A model generated the notes under the pieces. That model did not search any database. It worked only from the letters and a program-made list of their open reading frames with translations, and was not told the DNA's origin. A program made the translations under genes and the position numbers. A stretch of DNA of 42,028 nt from Streptomyces antarcticus. GTDB lineage: Bacteria; Actinomycetota; Actinomycetes; Streptomycetales; Streptomycetaceae. Positions within the stretch are counted from its first letter, which is position 1, and each line of letters begins with the position of its first letter. The stretch is from assembly GCF_026627255.1 (NCBI RefSeq), contig NZ_JAPNLM010000045.1, forward strand, positions 1-42,028, given 5' to 3'. Positions 1 to 8,288 of this stretch are shown piece after piece.

Positions 1-85
1 GAGGCCGCGATGGCGCCTCCGGAACTACTCGCTGGAACAGCCCCCACAACTCATCCGGCACCAGCCGCTCAACAATCCCCACCAC
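1..85 (-). pseudogene. IS5-like transposase, N-terminal end (cut by window edge)
   Basis: The minus strand opens a frame that leaves the window at base 1. It reads VERLVPDELWGLFQRVVPEA, the usual beginning of IS5-type transposases of actinomycetes, where the first helix recognises the element ends. Two tandem GTG codons at 85 and 82 are possible starts; no good ribosome site is seen, so the start is uncertain. Only about 28 residues are visible, so whether the full gene is intact cannot be judged. It abuts the broken TetR gene, and the insertion may have removed that gene's 3' part. Family from motif recognition; moderate confidence. Confidence 0.6.
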
Positions 86-123
86 GACCGGCAGCCTACC
101 CAAGCCCCCAAATGAGATCGCCT

Positions 124-360
124 CTAAGCCGCCATCGCCTCCCGAAGGCTTGTCGTCCAGCGGCCGCAGCGCCGCTCCAAGTAGGCCGCGACCAGCCGAT
201 CCTTCGCCGAGAAGAGCCGGTACAGGCGCTTGAGGGGGACCCGCGAGGCCGTCCGGATCCGGTCCATTCCAACGGCCTGGATGCCGTGGGCGTAGAACTA
301 TTCTTCCGCTGTGTCCAGCAGCCGGATCCGGGCCTCGTCATCGTCCTCGGGTATGTCCAT
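124..360 (-). pseudogene. TetR-family regulator remnant with in-frame stops
   Basis: From an ATG at 360 the minus strand reads a TetR-type DNA-binding domain: DEARIRLLDTAEE, a stop, then FYAHGIQAVGMDRI and a recognition helix ending in LKRLYRLFSAKDRLVAAYL. The amber codon at 298-300 interrupts helix 1, and a second in-frame stop lies at 124-126, after which the frame turns into the IS5-like transposase. Only the first 78 codons survive, and no ligand-binding domain is present. It is a dead repressor unless the amber is suppressed. Two palindromes just upstream (404-423 and 430-444) are probably its former operators. Confidence 0.75.
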
Positions 361-403
361 GGGGCGTCAGGGGAATGCGCATCCGGGCTGTGAAGAACGG
401 ATT

Positions 404-444
404 TTGTGCATGCCGGTGCACAAGCGGAATGACCCATCGGGTCA
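404..444. promoter_or_regulatory. Two adjacent palindromes, likely TetR-type operators
   Basis: Two perfect inverted repeats lie side by side: TTGTGCA-6-TGCACAA (404-423) and TGACCC-ATC-GGGTCA (430-444). They sit 44-84 bases upstream of the broken TetR start at 360 and about 240 bases ahead of the HPP gene at 680, in the divergent gap. TetR repressors usually bind such sites near their own promoters, so these are candidate operators of the dead regulator. Apart from these sites nothing else is recognised between 361 and 679 except the HPP ribosome site. Confidence 0.5.
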
Positions 445-679
445 GGCACAGGGCGCCGCAGGAAAACTTCTGGCAGGAAGAATTTATGCCCCCCATCAGG
501 GTCCCTATTTGCCCGTCCGGAGCGTTGCGATCTAGCTTCGAGGAGCGGAACGGCCGAGTCCCTCGGGGCATTGGGCACGATCGCCGATTTCCGGCCAGGA
601 GTACAAGGCCGGCGCGGTCAACCGATCGCAATCGGTATTCCGGATTCCACTTCTGTTCGCAAGGGAAAGGTGTCTCAGC

Positions 680-1204
680 GTGCCCAGTGCCCAGGCCGCG
701 TCCACGGCGGACCGGACGTCTTGGTCCAGCAAGGCTCCGCCCCGGCCGCCGTGGGCCGCGGTGGCAGTGGCCACCGCAGCTGCGGTGGCGGGGCTGGTCG
801 CGCTGGTCGGTCTCGGATTCGTCATGGGGCAGGCCCTGCTCATACCGCCCCTCGCGGCGAGCGCGGCCCTGGTCTACGGCGCGCCCGCCCTGCCGCTGGC
901 GCAGCCGCGCAGCGTGATCGGTGGTCAGCTGCTGTCCGCCTGCGTCGGGTTCGCCGTGGGGGCGGTCGTCGGCAGTTCACTCTGGGCGGCTGCCGTCGCC
1001 GGCGGTCTCGCCCTGGGGGCCATGATGGCCGCCCGCACCCCGCATTCACCTGCCGCGGCGACTGCCGTGATCGTCGTCGTCACCGAGCCGGACGCCAGTC
1101 TCTACCTTCCGCTGCTCGCCCTGGCGGCGGCCCTGCTGGTCCTCGTGGGCGTGCTTGCCGCACGGCTGCGGCCGGGGCCTGTGTACCCCACCTACTGGTG
1201 GTAG
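680..1204 (+). CDS. HPP family membrane protein
   Basis: This encodes a 174-residue integral membrane protein of the HPP family. After a polar N-terminus of about 22 residues it has four to five hydrophobic segments, roughly residues 27-48, 52-70, 80-115 and 140-162. The family signature region includes LIPPLAASAALVYGAPALPLAQPRSVIGG in outline, with the PRSVIGG motif, and T(H)SPAAATAVI follows. HPP proteins are small bacterial or plastid membrane proteins; a plant relative transports nitrite, but a bacterial substrate is not settled. The GTG at 680 is preceded by a purine-rich AAGGGAAAGG at 661-670. It stands alone ahead of the HD gene with an 83-base gap. Confidence 0.8.
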   Translation: MPSAQAASTADRTSWSSKAPPRPPWAAVAVATAAAVAGLVALVGLGFVMGQALLIPPLAASAALVYGAPALPLAQPRSVIGGQLLSACVGFAVGAVVGSSLWAAAVAGGLALGAMMAARTPHSPAAATAVIVVVTEPDASLYLPLLALAAALLVLVGVLAARLRPGPVYPTYWW

Positions 1205-1287
1205 CAGGCAGCCCCTGCACGCCTTCTGCCCCATACCTGCCAACCCCCGACCCCTTCCCCTCACAACCAGTCAAGAGGTAGTCGAAG

Positions 1288-1926
1288 ATGTCCCTCCGTA
1301 TCGCAGACGTCGAGATTCCGGACAGCCGGCTCGCCAAGGAAGCCACCGAACTGATCCGTGAAGCGACCGACGATCTGATCTACCACCACTCGCGCCGCGT
1401 CTTCCTCTGGGGCTCTCTCCAGGGACGCAACCGCAGCCTCGCCTTCGATGCCGAGCTGCTCTACGTCGGAGCCATGTTCCACGACCTCGGCCTGACGGAG
1501 CCCTACCGCGACAACGACCAGCGCTTCGAGATCGACGGCGCCGACGAGGCGCGCAAGTTCCTCCTGGCCAACGGGATCGAGGAGGACCGGGCCAGGGTGG
1601 TGTGGGAGGCGATCGCGCTGCACACCACCCCCGAGATTCCCACCCGCATGGCCCCCGAGATCGCCCTGGTCACCGCCGGAGTCGAACTCGACGTACTCGG
1701 AATCGGCTACCACGACGTGTCGGACGAGGTCCGTGCGGCGGTCGTGGCCGAGCACCCCCGCCCCGACTTCAAGCGGAACATCGTCCAAGCGTTCAACGAC
1801 GGCATCACCCGTCGCCCGGCCACCACTTTCGGAAACATCAAGGCCGACGTGCTGGAGCGTCTTACCGAGGGCTACGTACGCCCCAACTTTGTGGAAATCA
1901 TCGAGACCTCTCCCTGGCCGAATTGA
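1288..1926 (+). CDS. HD-domain metal-dependent hydrolase, cyanamide hydratase-like
   Basis: The 212-residue protein has an HD-type metal site: His33/34 in YHHSRRVF, the His65-Asp66 pair in AMFHDLGLT, and a further His in EAIALHTTP. This arrangement matches small HD proteins related to cyanamide hydratases and similar proteins in actinomycetes and fungi, which hydrate a nitrile-like or isonitrile-like carbon. The actual substrate here is unknown. It is cytoplasmic, with no signal or membrane segment. It is the first gene of the same-strand run: its TGA overlaps the start ATG of the haloperoxidase (TGATG), so the two are probably translationally coupled. The ATG at 1288 follows AAGAGGTAGTCGAAG. 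Confidence 0.75.
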   Translation: MSLRIADVEIPDSRLAKEATELIREATDDLIYHHSRRVFLWGSLQGRNRSLAFDAELLYVGAMFHDLGLTEPYRDNDQRFEIDGADEARKFLLANGIEEDRARVVWEAIALHTTPEIPTRMAPEIALVTAGVELDVLGIGYHDVSDEVRAAVVAEHPRPDFKRNIVQAFNDGITRRPATTFGNIKADVLERLTEGYVRPNFVEIIETSPWPN

Positions 1927-3479
1927 TGAATTCCGCACCTACTCTCCCAAGGATTTCGAAAAGCATGGCAACCGGCCACACCACGCTGTCCCGCAGAATG
2001 GGCTGGGGTATTTCCTCCGCCCTCGCGGTCGCCCTCCTCGCCACCACCCTGAGCTCGCCGTCGCACGCCGACACCCCGGACGGGTCCTTCGCCGTCCGCG
2101 GGGGCGACAACGCGGTCCTGCTCTGGAACCGGCAGATCACCTCCGCCCTGAACGTGAACAACCAGGGCTCGGCGCACCCCACCCCGCCCCCCGTCGGCGC
2201 CCGCACCTTCGCCATCGTCCACACCGCGATCTACGACACCTGGGCCGCGTACGACCGCCGGGCCGTGGGCACCCAGCGAGGCGGGGACCTGCGCCGTCCC
2301 TGGGCGGAACGAACCGAGGCCAACAAGCGGAAGGCGGTCAGCTTCGCCGCCCACCGGGCGCTGAGCGACCTCTTCCCCCTGCAGCAGGCCTTGTTCGACG
2401 AGCAGCTGCGCGCACAGGGCTACGACCCGGGGGAGGCCCGGTCCCAGGCTCCGGCGCCGGGCTCGCCCGCCGCCGTCGCCGCGACGGCGACCGACGCCCT
2501 CCTCACGGTGCGCCACGACGACGGATCGCAGCAGAAGGCGGAGCCGGCGTACGCCACGCCCGCCGGCTACTACCAGCCGGTCAACCCGCCCCAGGACGTC
2601 AACGCCTTCAACAAGGCGACGCTGCTCGTACCTGACCGCTGGGCTCCCCTGACGGTGGGAGGCGCGACCCACGGGTTCATCACCCCGCACTTCGCGACCG
2701 TCAAGCCGTTCGTGATCGAGGACCCCGCCGCCTACATTCCGCCCGCCCCTCCGAAGTTCGGGTCCGCCGATGCGAATGCCGCCATCGACGCGCAGATCCA
2801 GCGCAACGCGAACCTGGCCGAGCGTCAGAAGGCCATCGCCGAGCACTGGCAGTACCGGGGCAGCAGCTCCTCCTCGATACCGCAGGAATGGGCAGCCTTC
2901 GTTTCCAAGCGCGACCGCCACGCGCTCGACGATGACGTGAAGATGTACTTCGCGCTGAATCTGGCGCAGGGCGACGAGGGGGTCGTCGACTGGAAGACCA
3001 AGGTCGACTACGACTACGCCCGCCCGATCACCATGATCCGATACGCCAAGGCGGGCGAGCAGATCCAGGGCTACGCCGGCCCGGGCAAGGGAACCCAGAC
3101 CATCGACGGTTCCCAGTGGCGGCCCTACCTCAACACGCCCGCCTTCGCCGCGTACGGATCCGGCCACACCGGCTTCACCGCCGCCGGGGCGGAGACCCTG
3201 AAGCAGTTCACCGGCTCCGACCGCTATGGCGCCACGGGGACGATCAAGGCCGGCAGCTCGAAGATCGAGACCGCCGCTCCCGCCCAGGACATCGGCCTGA
3301 AGTGGAACACCTTCAGCGCGGCCGCGCTGGAGGTCGGTGAGTCCCGCCTGTGGGGCGGTGTGCACTGGGAGTTCGACCACACCGCTGCCGACGAGCAGGG
3401 CCGCAAGCTGGCCCGCGACGTCTGGGCCAAGACCCAGAACTACATCAACGGAACGCACAAGGAGGCAGCCGGTGGCTGA
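1926..3479 (+). CDS. Exported vanadium-dependent haloperoxidase (PAP2 superfamily)
   Basis: A 517-residue protein with an export signal of twin-arginine type (SRRMGW followed by a hydrophobic stretch and SHADTP near residue 55), so it probably acts outside the membrane. The C-terminal half has the vanadate pocket of vanadium haloperoxidases and PAP2 phosphatases: Arg-rich ARPITMIRYAK near 366, YGSGHTGFTAAG near 410 with the active-site Ser-Gly-His, and SRLWGGVHWEFD near 473 with the Arg and apical His. Such enzymes oxidise halide with peroxide, or act as phosphatases; which applies is not decided. An alternative ATG is at 1965. It overlaps the HD gene by one base and the cupin gene by eight. 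Confidence 0.85.
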   Translation: MNSAPTLPRISKSMATGHTTLSRRMGWGISSALAVALLATTLSSPSHADTPDGSFAVRGGDNAVLLWNRQITSALNVNNQGSAHPTPPPVGARTFAIVHTAIYDTWAAYDRRAVGTQRGGDLRRPWAERTEANKRKAVSFAAHRALSDLFPLQQALFDEQLRAQGYDPGEARSQAPAPGSPAAVAATATDALLTVRHDDGSQQKAEPAYATPAGYYQPVNPPQDVNAFNKATLLVPDRWAPLTVGGATHGFITPHFATVKPFVIEDPAAYIPPAPPKFGSADANAAIDAQIQRNANLAERQKAIAEHWQYRGSSSSSIPQEWAAFVSKRDRHALDDDVKMYFALNLAQGDEGVVDWKTKVDYDYARPITMIRYAKAGEQIQGYAGPGKGTQTIDGSQWRPYLNTPAFAAYGSGHTGFTAAGAETLKQFTGSDRYGATGTIKAGSSKIETAAPAQDIGLKWNTFSAAALEVGESRLWGGVHWEFDHTAADEQGRKLARDVWAKTQNYINGTHKEAAGG

Positions 3480-3885
3480 GATTGAGTACATCAAGAACGT
3501 CTTCCGCAGCGGGTTCGAGCTGAAGGACATCGAATGGTCCACCTGGGCCGAGCCCGGCCGGGCCGGAGTCGAACACCACGTCCTGTGGGCCCCCGACGCG
3601 GAAACCGGTGAGGACTCCGTAGGTCTGCTCCTGCGCTTCCCGCCGACCGCGCACGGCGACTTCCACGAGCACCTCGGCTACGAGCTGATGCTCGTCCTGG
3701 ACGGCCAACTCGACCACAGCGACGGCACGTCCTACTTCAAGGGAGATCTTGTCGTGGAAGGCCCGGGCACCGAACACCAGATGTCGAGCGGCCCGGGCTG
3801 CACCGTACTGGCGATCCGAACCCGCCCGGCCGCCGCCCGCCGGCCGACGAAGCCCATCCGCCAGGTCGCCTCCGCCGCTTCCTGA
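3472..3885 (+). CDS. Small single-domain cupin
   Basis: A 137-residue cupin. Motif 1 is seen as FHEHLGYELMLVLDG (His-x-His, then Glu) and motif 2 as GDLVVEGPGTEHQM, giving the usual metal ligands of two or three His and one Glu in a beta barrel. The GTG at 3472 is chosen because AAGGAGGC at 3459-3466 is an excellent ribosome site and because it overlaps the end of the haloperoxidase by eight bases. Cupins of this size may be dioxygenases, isomerases or plain binding proteins; the reaction here is unknown. Context suggests a step in the same oxidative pathway as the haloperoxidase. Confidence 0.8.
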   Translation: MAEIEYIKNVFRSGFELKDIEWSTWAEPGRAGVEHHVLWAPDAETGEDSVGLLLRFPPTAHGDFHEHLGYELMLVLDGQLDHSDGTSYFKGDLVVEGPGTEHQMSSGPGCTVLAIRTRPAAARRPTKPIRQVASAAS

Positions 3886-4012
3886 CCTGGTGAACACCGC
3901 CCGGCGCCCCTCGGCACCGGCGGATGAGAACGGCGTGCTCCGGGCGTCCTACCGCCCGGGGCACGCCCATAGACCTGACACAGCACCACGGCATCCCTGG
4001 GAAGTGACACGC

Positions 4013-4618
4013 ATGATTCTGGACATGGGCGTTTTCCCGCAGACCCCGGAGGGAGCCCTGGACCTGCTGCGCGACAGCGCCGTTCTGGCCCGAGTGACAG
4101 GTACCGAGCGGCTCATAGTCAAGACACCGGCGGAAGCCCACCGCATCCCCACCCTCGCCGACAACGTACAGGCGCTGGAGGAAGCCGCCCGGGCGGCCGA
4201 GACGGCCCTCGACGGCTCCGCACCGGTCCAGGCAACGGACATCACGACCGCCGACGCGACCGAGGCCATGTACGCGGAAGCCCGCGCCTTGGTCGACGCC
4301 GTCCTCGAACTGGACACGGACCCGGGCCGCGCCCTGCTGCAGGCCTTCAACCGCGGCTAGCTCGACGTCCCGTACTGCCTGCACGCCGACAACGCGCAGC
4401 GCTCCCGCGCCTACATCGACGACGAGGGCCGCCTCCAGTGGCTGAACGCCGGTGCCATGCCAGCCCGCACAGTTCTCCCGACCCGCGCCTCCAGGCTCAC
4501 CGCCGACGGGTTCCTGCGCATGCTCGGCCACGTGCAGCGAACCTTCGACGGGCCCGCCCTCGACCGCGCGGACGCCGGCCAGCGCGCGCTGAGCCCGTTC
4601 CATTCCCAGAAGGGCTGA
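4013..4618 (+). pseudogene. Methylaspartate (glutamate) mutase large subunit, C-terminal half with in-frame amber stop
   Basis: From ATG 4013 the frame reads ILDMGVFPQTPEGALDLLRD, then TERLIVKTPAEAHRIPT, and after a TAG at 4358-4360 goes on in the same frame with LDVPYCLHADNAQRSRAYID to a TGA at 4616. Together this matches the C-terminal half of the epsilon (MutE-like) subunit of B12-dependent glutamate mutase, normally well over 400 residues; about 200 codons are present and the substrate-barrel N-terminal half is missing. No small cobalamin-binding MutS subunit is near. A GGGAAG ribosome site sits before 4013, so a shortened product of about 115 residues could still be made. Probably decayed; readthrough or a new role for the fragment cannot be excluded. 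Confidence 0.7.
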
Positions 4619-4623
4619 CCCCC

Positions 4624-6522
4624 ATGACCACCCACAACACCGACCCCCTGACACTCGCGGTGATCGGCACCGGACCGCGCGGACTCTCGGTCCTCGAAAG
4701 CCTGGCCGTCCGGCTGGCCGCGTCGGACCCGACGCGCCCGGTACGGATCCACGCCATCGACGGAGTCGAGGTGGGCGCCGGCCGCGTCTGGCGCACCGAC
4801 CAGGACGACTGGTACACGATGAACACCGTCGCCGGCCAGATCACCATGTACAGCGGCGGACCGGACAACGGCCCGTGGCGACCGGGAGCCGGACCCTCCC
4901 TGGAGGAATGGTCGCGCGCCGAGCCCGGAGAGACACCGCTCCACACGGACGGCTACGCCACCCGCCGCATCTACGGGCGCTACCTGCGATCGGTCTACCG
5001 GTCCATCGAGGAACACCTGCCCGCCCATGTCGAGCTCATCGGCACGAAGGCGCGCGTCACCTCGCTCACCGCACGTCCGGTGGGCGGCTGGCTCCTCGCC
5101 GTCGACGCACCACCCCATCTGATCGCCGCCGACCAGGTGCTGCTGGCCACCGGCCATCCGCACAACATCCCCGACGCCTTCGAACGCCGGATGCTCGACT
5201 TCGCCGCCTCCCACGGCGGCGGTCGCGTCCGCTACGTGTGCGGCGACTCGGCTGCCGACATGGACCTGGACGAGAACGCCATCGCCCCAGGCAGCACAGT
5301 GGCGATCCGTGGCCTCGGCCTCTCCTTCTACGACGTGATGCTCGCGCTGACGGTCGGCCGCGGCGGAGAGTTCAAGCGCACCGCGCAGGGAAACCTCGAC
5401 TACCTCCCGAGCGGCCGCGAGCCGCACATCGTGGCCGGATCCCGCAGCGGACTGCCGATCCCGGCCCGCGGCGTGAACCAGAAGGCGCCCGACCACACCC
5501 ACCGCCCCCGGTTCCTGACGAAGGCGGCCGTCGCCCAGGCGCGCGCCCGCCGGATCCAGCGCACGGGCAGCGACCAGCTGTCCTTCGCCGAGGACGTCTT
5601 TCCCCTCCTCCTGCGGGAACTGGAAACCGTCCACCGCGAGGTGTGGCGGCTGAGCGGCGCCGAAGGCCCGCCCCCCACACCGGACCTGCGACGGCTCGCG
5701 CGCCCCTTCGAGGGACAGACCTTCGCCGGCCCCGGCGAGTTCACCGGCCGGCTCCTCGCCCTGATGCGCGCCGACCTCGCCGAAGCATCGCTGGGCAACA
5801 GCCGCGGACCACTCAAGGCGGCCCTCGACGTCCTGCGCGACATCCGCAACATCGTCCGCGAGGCGGTCGACTTCGGCGGACTGCTCCCGCACTCCCACGC
5901 AGAGGACTTCGTCCAGGACTTCCTTCCCGTCAACGCCCTGCTGTCCGCCGGCCCACCCGCCGAACGGGTCGAGCAGCTGCTGGCGCTCATCGAGACCGGA
6001 GTGGTGGAGGTGGCCGGTCCCGGTGCACAGTTCACCGCCGACGAGACGACCGGCCGCTTCCGGGTCAGCTCGGCGCAGGTCCAGGACTCGGCCCGCATCG
6101 CCACCACCCTGATCGACGCCCGTATCCCGACCCCCGACCTTCACAGGGACGGATCCACACTGATGACGTCCCTGGTCACCAACGGAATCGTGTCGGAGTA
6201 CTTCCGTACCGGCCCCGACACCGTGCCACCCGTCCCGACCGGCGGCCTGAACGTGACCAAGGCACCCTTCCGGGCCATCGCGGCGGACGGCAGGGTCCAC
6301 GACGGCCTCTACGCACTCGGGATACCCACCGAACACACCCGCTGGTTCACCCAGGTCGGCAGCGGCAAGCCCGGCCTGAACACACTCTTCCGCCAGGACG
6401 CGGAGGCCATCGCCCAGGCGATGCTGCACCAGCGCACCGAGGCGACAGAGCAGCCGGCCCCCGACGGCCTCACCGCCACCGCCGACCACCGGATCCTGCT
6501 CGGCAAGGGACAGATCTCATGA
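4624..6522 (+). CDS. Large FAD/NAD(P)-binding oxidoreductase-like protein
   Basis: A 632-residue protein starting with a Rossmann dinucleotide fold, VIGTGPRGLSVLESL near residues 12-26. A second nucleotide-binding stretch IRGLGLSFYDVMLAL lies near 230, after LLATGHPHNIPD. This is the architecture of the FAD-NAD(P)-binding family (Pfam NAD_binding_9 type) found in actinomycete metabolite clusters, often near mutase or ligase genes. Members are thought to be flavin-dependent oxidoreductases or hydroxylase-like enzymes, mostly without an assigned reaction. The ATG at 4624 is five bases after the mutase stop. Its last four bases (ATGA) overlap the acid-ligase start, implying coupled translation and a shared pathway. 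Confidence 0.8.
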   Translation: MTTHNTDPLTLAVIGTGPRGLSVLESLAVRLAASDPTRPVRIHAIDGVEVGAGRVWRTDQDDWYTMNTVAGQITMYSGGPDNGPWRPGAGPSLEEWSRAEPGETPLHTDGYATRRIYGRYLRSVYRSIEEHLPAHVELIGTKARVTSLTARPVGGWLLAVDAPPHLIAADQVLLATGHPHNIPDAFERRMLDFAASHGGGRVRYVCGDSAADMDLDENAIAPGSTVAIRGLGLSFYDVMLALTVGRGGEFKRTAQGNLDYLPSGREPHIVAGSRSGLPIPARGVNQKAPDHTHRPRFLTKAAVAQARARRIQRTGSDQLSFAEDVFPLLLRELETVHREVWRLSGAEGPPPTPDLRRLARPFEGQTFAGPGEFTGRLLALMRADLAEASLGNSRGPLKAALDVLRDIRNIVREAVDFGGLLPHSHAEDFVQDFLPVNALLSAGPPAERVEQLLALIETGVVEVAGPGAQFTADETTGRFRVSSAQVQDSARIATTLIDARIPTPDLHRDGSTLMTSLVTNGIVSEYFRTGPDTVPPVPTGGLNVTKAPFRAIAADGRVHDGLYALGIPTEHTRWFTQVGSGKPGLNTLFRQDAEAIAQAMLHQRTEATEQPAPDGLTATADHRILLGKGQIS

Positions 6523-8192
6523 CCACCTTGACGCCGACCGAGCGCTTCCGCGCCGCGCGCGACACCCTGCTCACGCACCGCACCGACCTCCAGACCGCCC
6601 GCGCCGCCTTCACCTGGCCCGAGCTGGTCCGGTTCAACTGGGCCCTGGACTGGTTCGACATCATCGCCCGCGACAACGACCGCACAGCACTTCACCTCAT
6701 CGGCGACGACGGCGACACCCTGATCTCGTACGCCGAACTGTCCCGACGCTCAGACCAGGTCGCCCTATGGCTCCGCCAGATCGGAGTCAGACGCGGCGAC
6801 CGGATGCTGCTCGCCCTCCACAATGTCCTGCCCCTGTGGGAGGCGATCCTCGCGGCCATCAAACTCGGCGCCATCATCGTCCCCACCTACCCGAACGCAC
6901 CCCCGGCCGACCTGGCCGACCGGATCCACCGCGCGGGCATCAGCCACGTCCTCACCGACAGCGGACTGACCGGGAAGTTCGCCGACATACCCGGCGGGTG
7001 GACCCGCATATGCACCGGGCCGCCCGTCGCGGGCTGGGCCTCGTACGAGGACTCGCGCGGCGCTCCGGAGGGACCGTTCGTACCGGGAGCGCCCACCGGG
7101 GCCGACGACCCGCTCTTCTGCTACTTCACCTCGGGCACCACGTCCAAGCCCAAGATGGTTGTCCACACCCATACGAGCCACCCCGTGGGCCACCTCTCCA
7201 GCATGTACTGGAACGGAGTCCAGCCCGGCGACATCCACCTGAACATCTCCGCACCCGGCTGGGCCAAGCACTCGTGGGGTTCCCTGTTCGTGCCCTGGAA
7301 CGCCGAAGCCACCGTGCTCGTCCTCTCCTCACCGCAGGCCGGACCGTCCGCCATCCTCGACGCCCTGCGCACGCGTGGCGTCACCACCTTCTGCGCACCC
7401 CCCACCAGCTGGCGCGGGATGGTGGCCGCAGGCCTGGGCGAGCGGCCGACCACACTGCGAGAGGCCACGTCGGCCGGCGAACCGCTGGAGTCCGCGCTGA
7501 TGGAGCGGGTCGAGTCGTCCTGGGGCGTCGTGCTGCGGGACGGATACGGGCAGACGGAGACGACCTGCCAGATCGGCAACCCTCCCGGACACCGGCCCAG
7601 CCCTGGGAGCATGGGCTGGCCGATGCCCGGGTACGAGATCACCGTCGCCCAGTCGGGCAGCGGGACAGCGGCCCCTCCAGGCGATCCGGGCGAACTCTGC
7701 CTGGACCTCGCCAACCGGCCGGCCGGCATGCTCAGCGGCTACCTCGGCGACGGACCCAAGACAGCCGCCGTCTTCGCCGGAGGGCGCTACCACACGGGTG
7801 ATCTGGTCACCCAGGACGCGACCGGCGCCCTGCGGTACGCCGGCCGCAGCGACGACATGTTCAAGTCCTTCGACCACCGCATAGCCCCCCTGGAACTCGA
7901 AGCCGTCCTGTTGCGCCATCCGGCGGTCGAGCAGGCTGCCGTCGTCCCCGTACCCGACCCGATCGGCATGTGGATCCCCAAGGCCTTCATCACCTTGACC
8001 TCCGGCCGAGAAGCGACGCGGGCCACCGCCCTGGACCTCTTGAGCCATGCCGAACACGACCTGCCGGAAGAAAAGCGGATCCGTGTCATCGAGTTCGCCG
8101 AAGCACTGCCCGTGACCGCCTCAGGGAAGATCCAGCGCAGCGCGCTGCGCGCGGCACGGACCCTGGGGGGTGAGGAGTTCCGGCCCGCGTGA
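6519..8192 (+). CDS. AMP-forming acyl-CoA/aryl-acid synthetase
   Basis: A 557-residue adenylate-forming enzyme. The phosphate loop is YFTSGTTSKPKM near residue 205, the second core motif DGYGQTETTC near 345, the ribose-binding TGDL near 427, the hinge GRSDDMFKSFDHRIAPLELE near 443-462, and the catalytic C-terminal lysine PVTASGKIQR near 535. It activates a carboxylic acid as the acyl-adenylate and probably transfers it to CoA; the sequence resembles medium-chain or aromatic acyl-CoA ligases. No carrier protein is encoded nearby. The ATG at 6519 overlaps the upstream stop as ATGA. It is the last gene before the hairpin at 8195. Confidence 0.85.
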   Translation: MTTLTPTERFRAARDTLLTHRTDLQTARAAFTWPELVRFNWALDWFDIIARDNDRTALHLIGDDGDTLISYAELSRRSDQVALWLRQIGVRRGDRMLLALHNVLPLWEAILAAIKLGAIIVPTYPNAPPADLADRIHRAGISHVLTDSGLTGKFADIPGGWTRICTGPPVAGWASYEDSRGAPEGPFVPGAPTGADDPLFCYFTSGTTSKPKMVVHTHTSHPVGHLSSMYWNGVQPGDIHLNISAPGWAKHSWGSLFVPWNAEATVLVLSSPQAGPSAILDALRTRGVTTFCAPPTSWRGMVAAGLGERPTTLREATSAGEPLESALMERVESSWGVVLRDGYGQTETTCQIGNPPGHRPSPGSMGWPMPGYEITVAQSGSGTAAPPGDPGELCLDLANRPAGMLSGYLGDGPKTAAVFAGGRYHTGDLVTQDATGALRYAGRSDDMFKSFDHRIAPLELEAVLLRHPAVEQAAVVPVPDPIGMWIPKAFITLTSGREATRATALDLLSHAEHDLPEEKRIRVIEFAEALPVTASGKIQRSALRAARTLGGEEFRPA

Positions 8193-8194
8193 GG

Positions 8195-8223
8195 GAACAA
8201 CCACCGTGAACGGTGGGTTGTTC
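8195..8223 (+). terminator. Hairpin terminator after the acid-ligase gene
   Basis: The sequence forms a long stem, GAACAACCACCGT pairing with ACGGTGGGTTGTTC, with one bulged base and a two-base loop. It lies three bases after the ligase stop. There is no long T run, which is common for streptomycete terminators. It separates the six-gene run from the LysR gene. Confidence 0.75.
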
Positions 8224-8288
8224 GAATAACAGCATGGAACACGCCGCTGGGCGCGCCATGCGAAAGGCCGACGGGGGAGCGGCCTTCT

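Noticed and set aside
1872..3542. 556-codon minus-strand frame opposite the haloperoxidase
   Set aside because: Val/Gly/Arg-rich shadow of a high-GC gene; the plus strand has clear haloperoxidase motifs.
4411..6489. 692-codon minus-strand frame opposite the FAD protein
   Set aside because: Shadow frame without motifs; opposite strand reads a clear Rossmann-fold protein.
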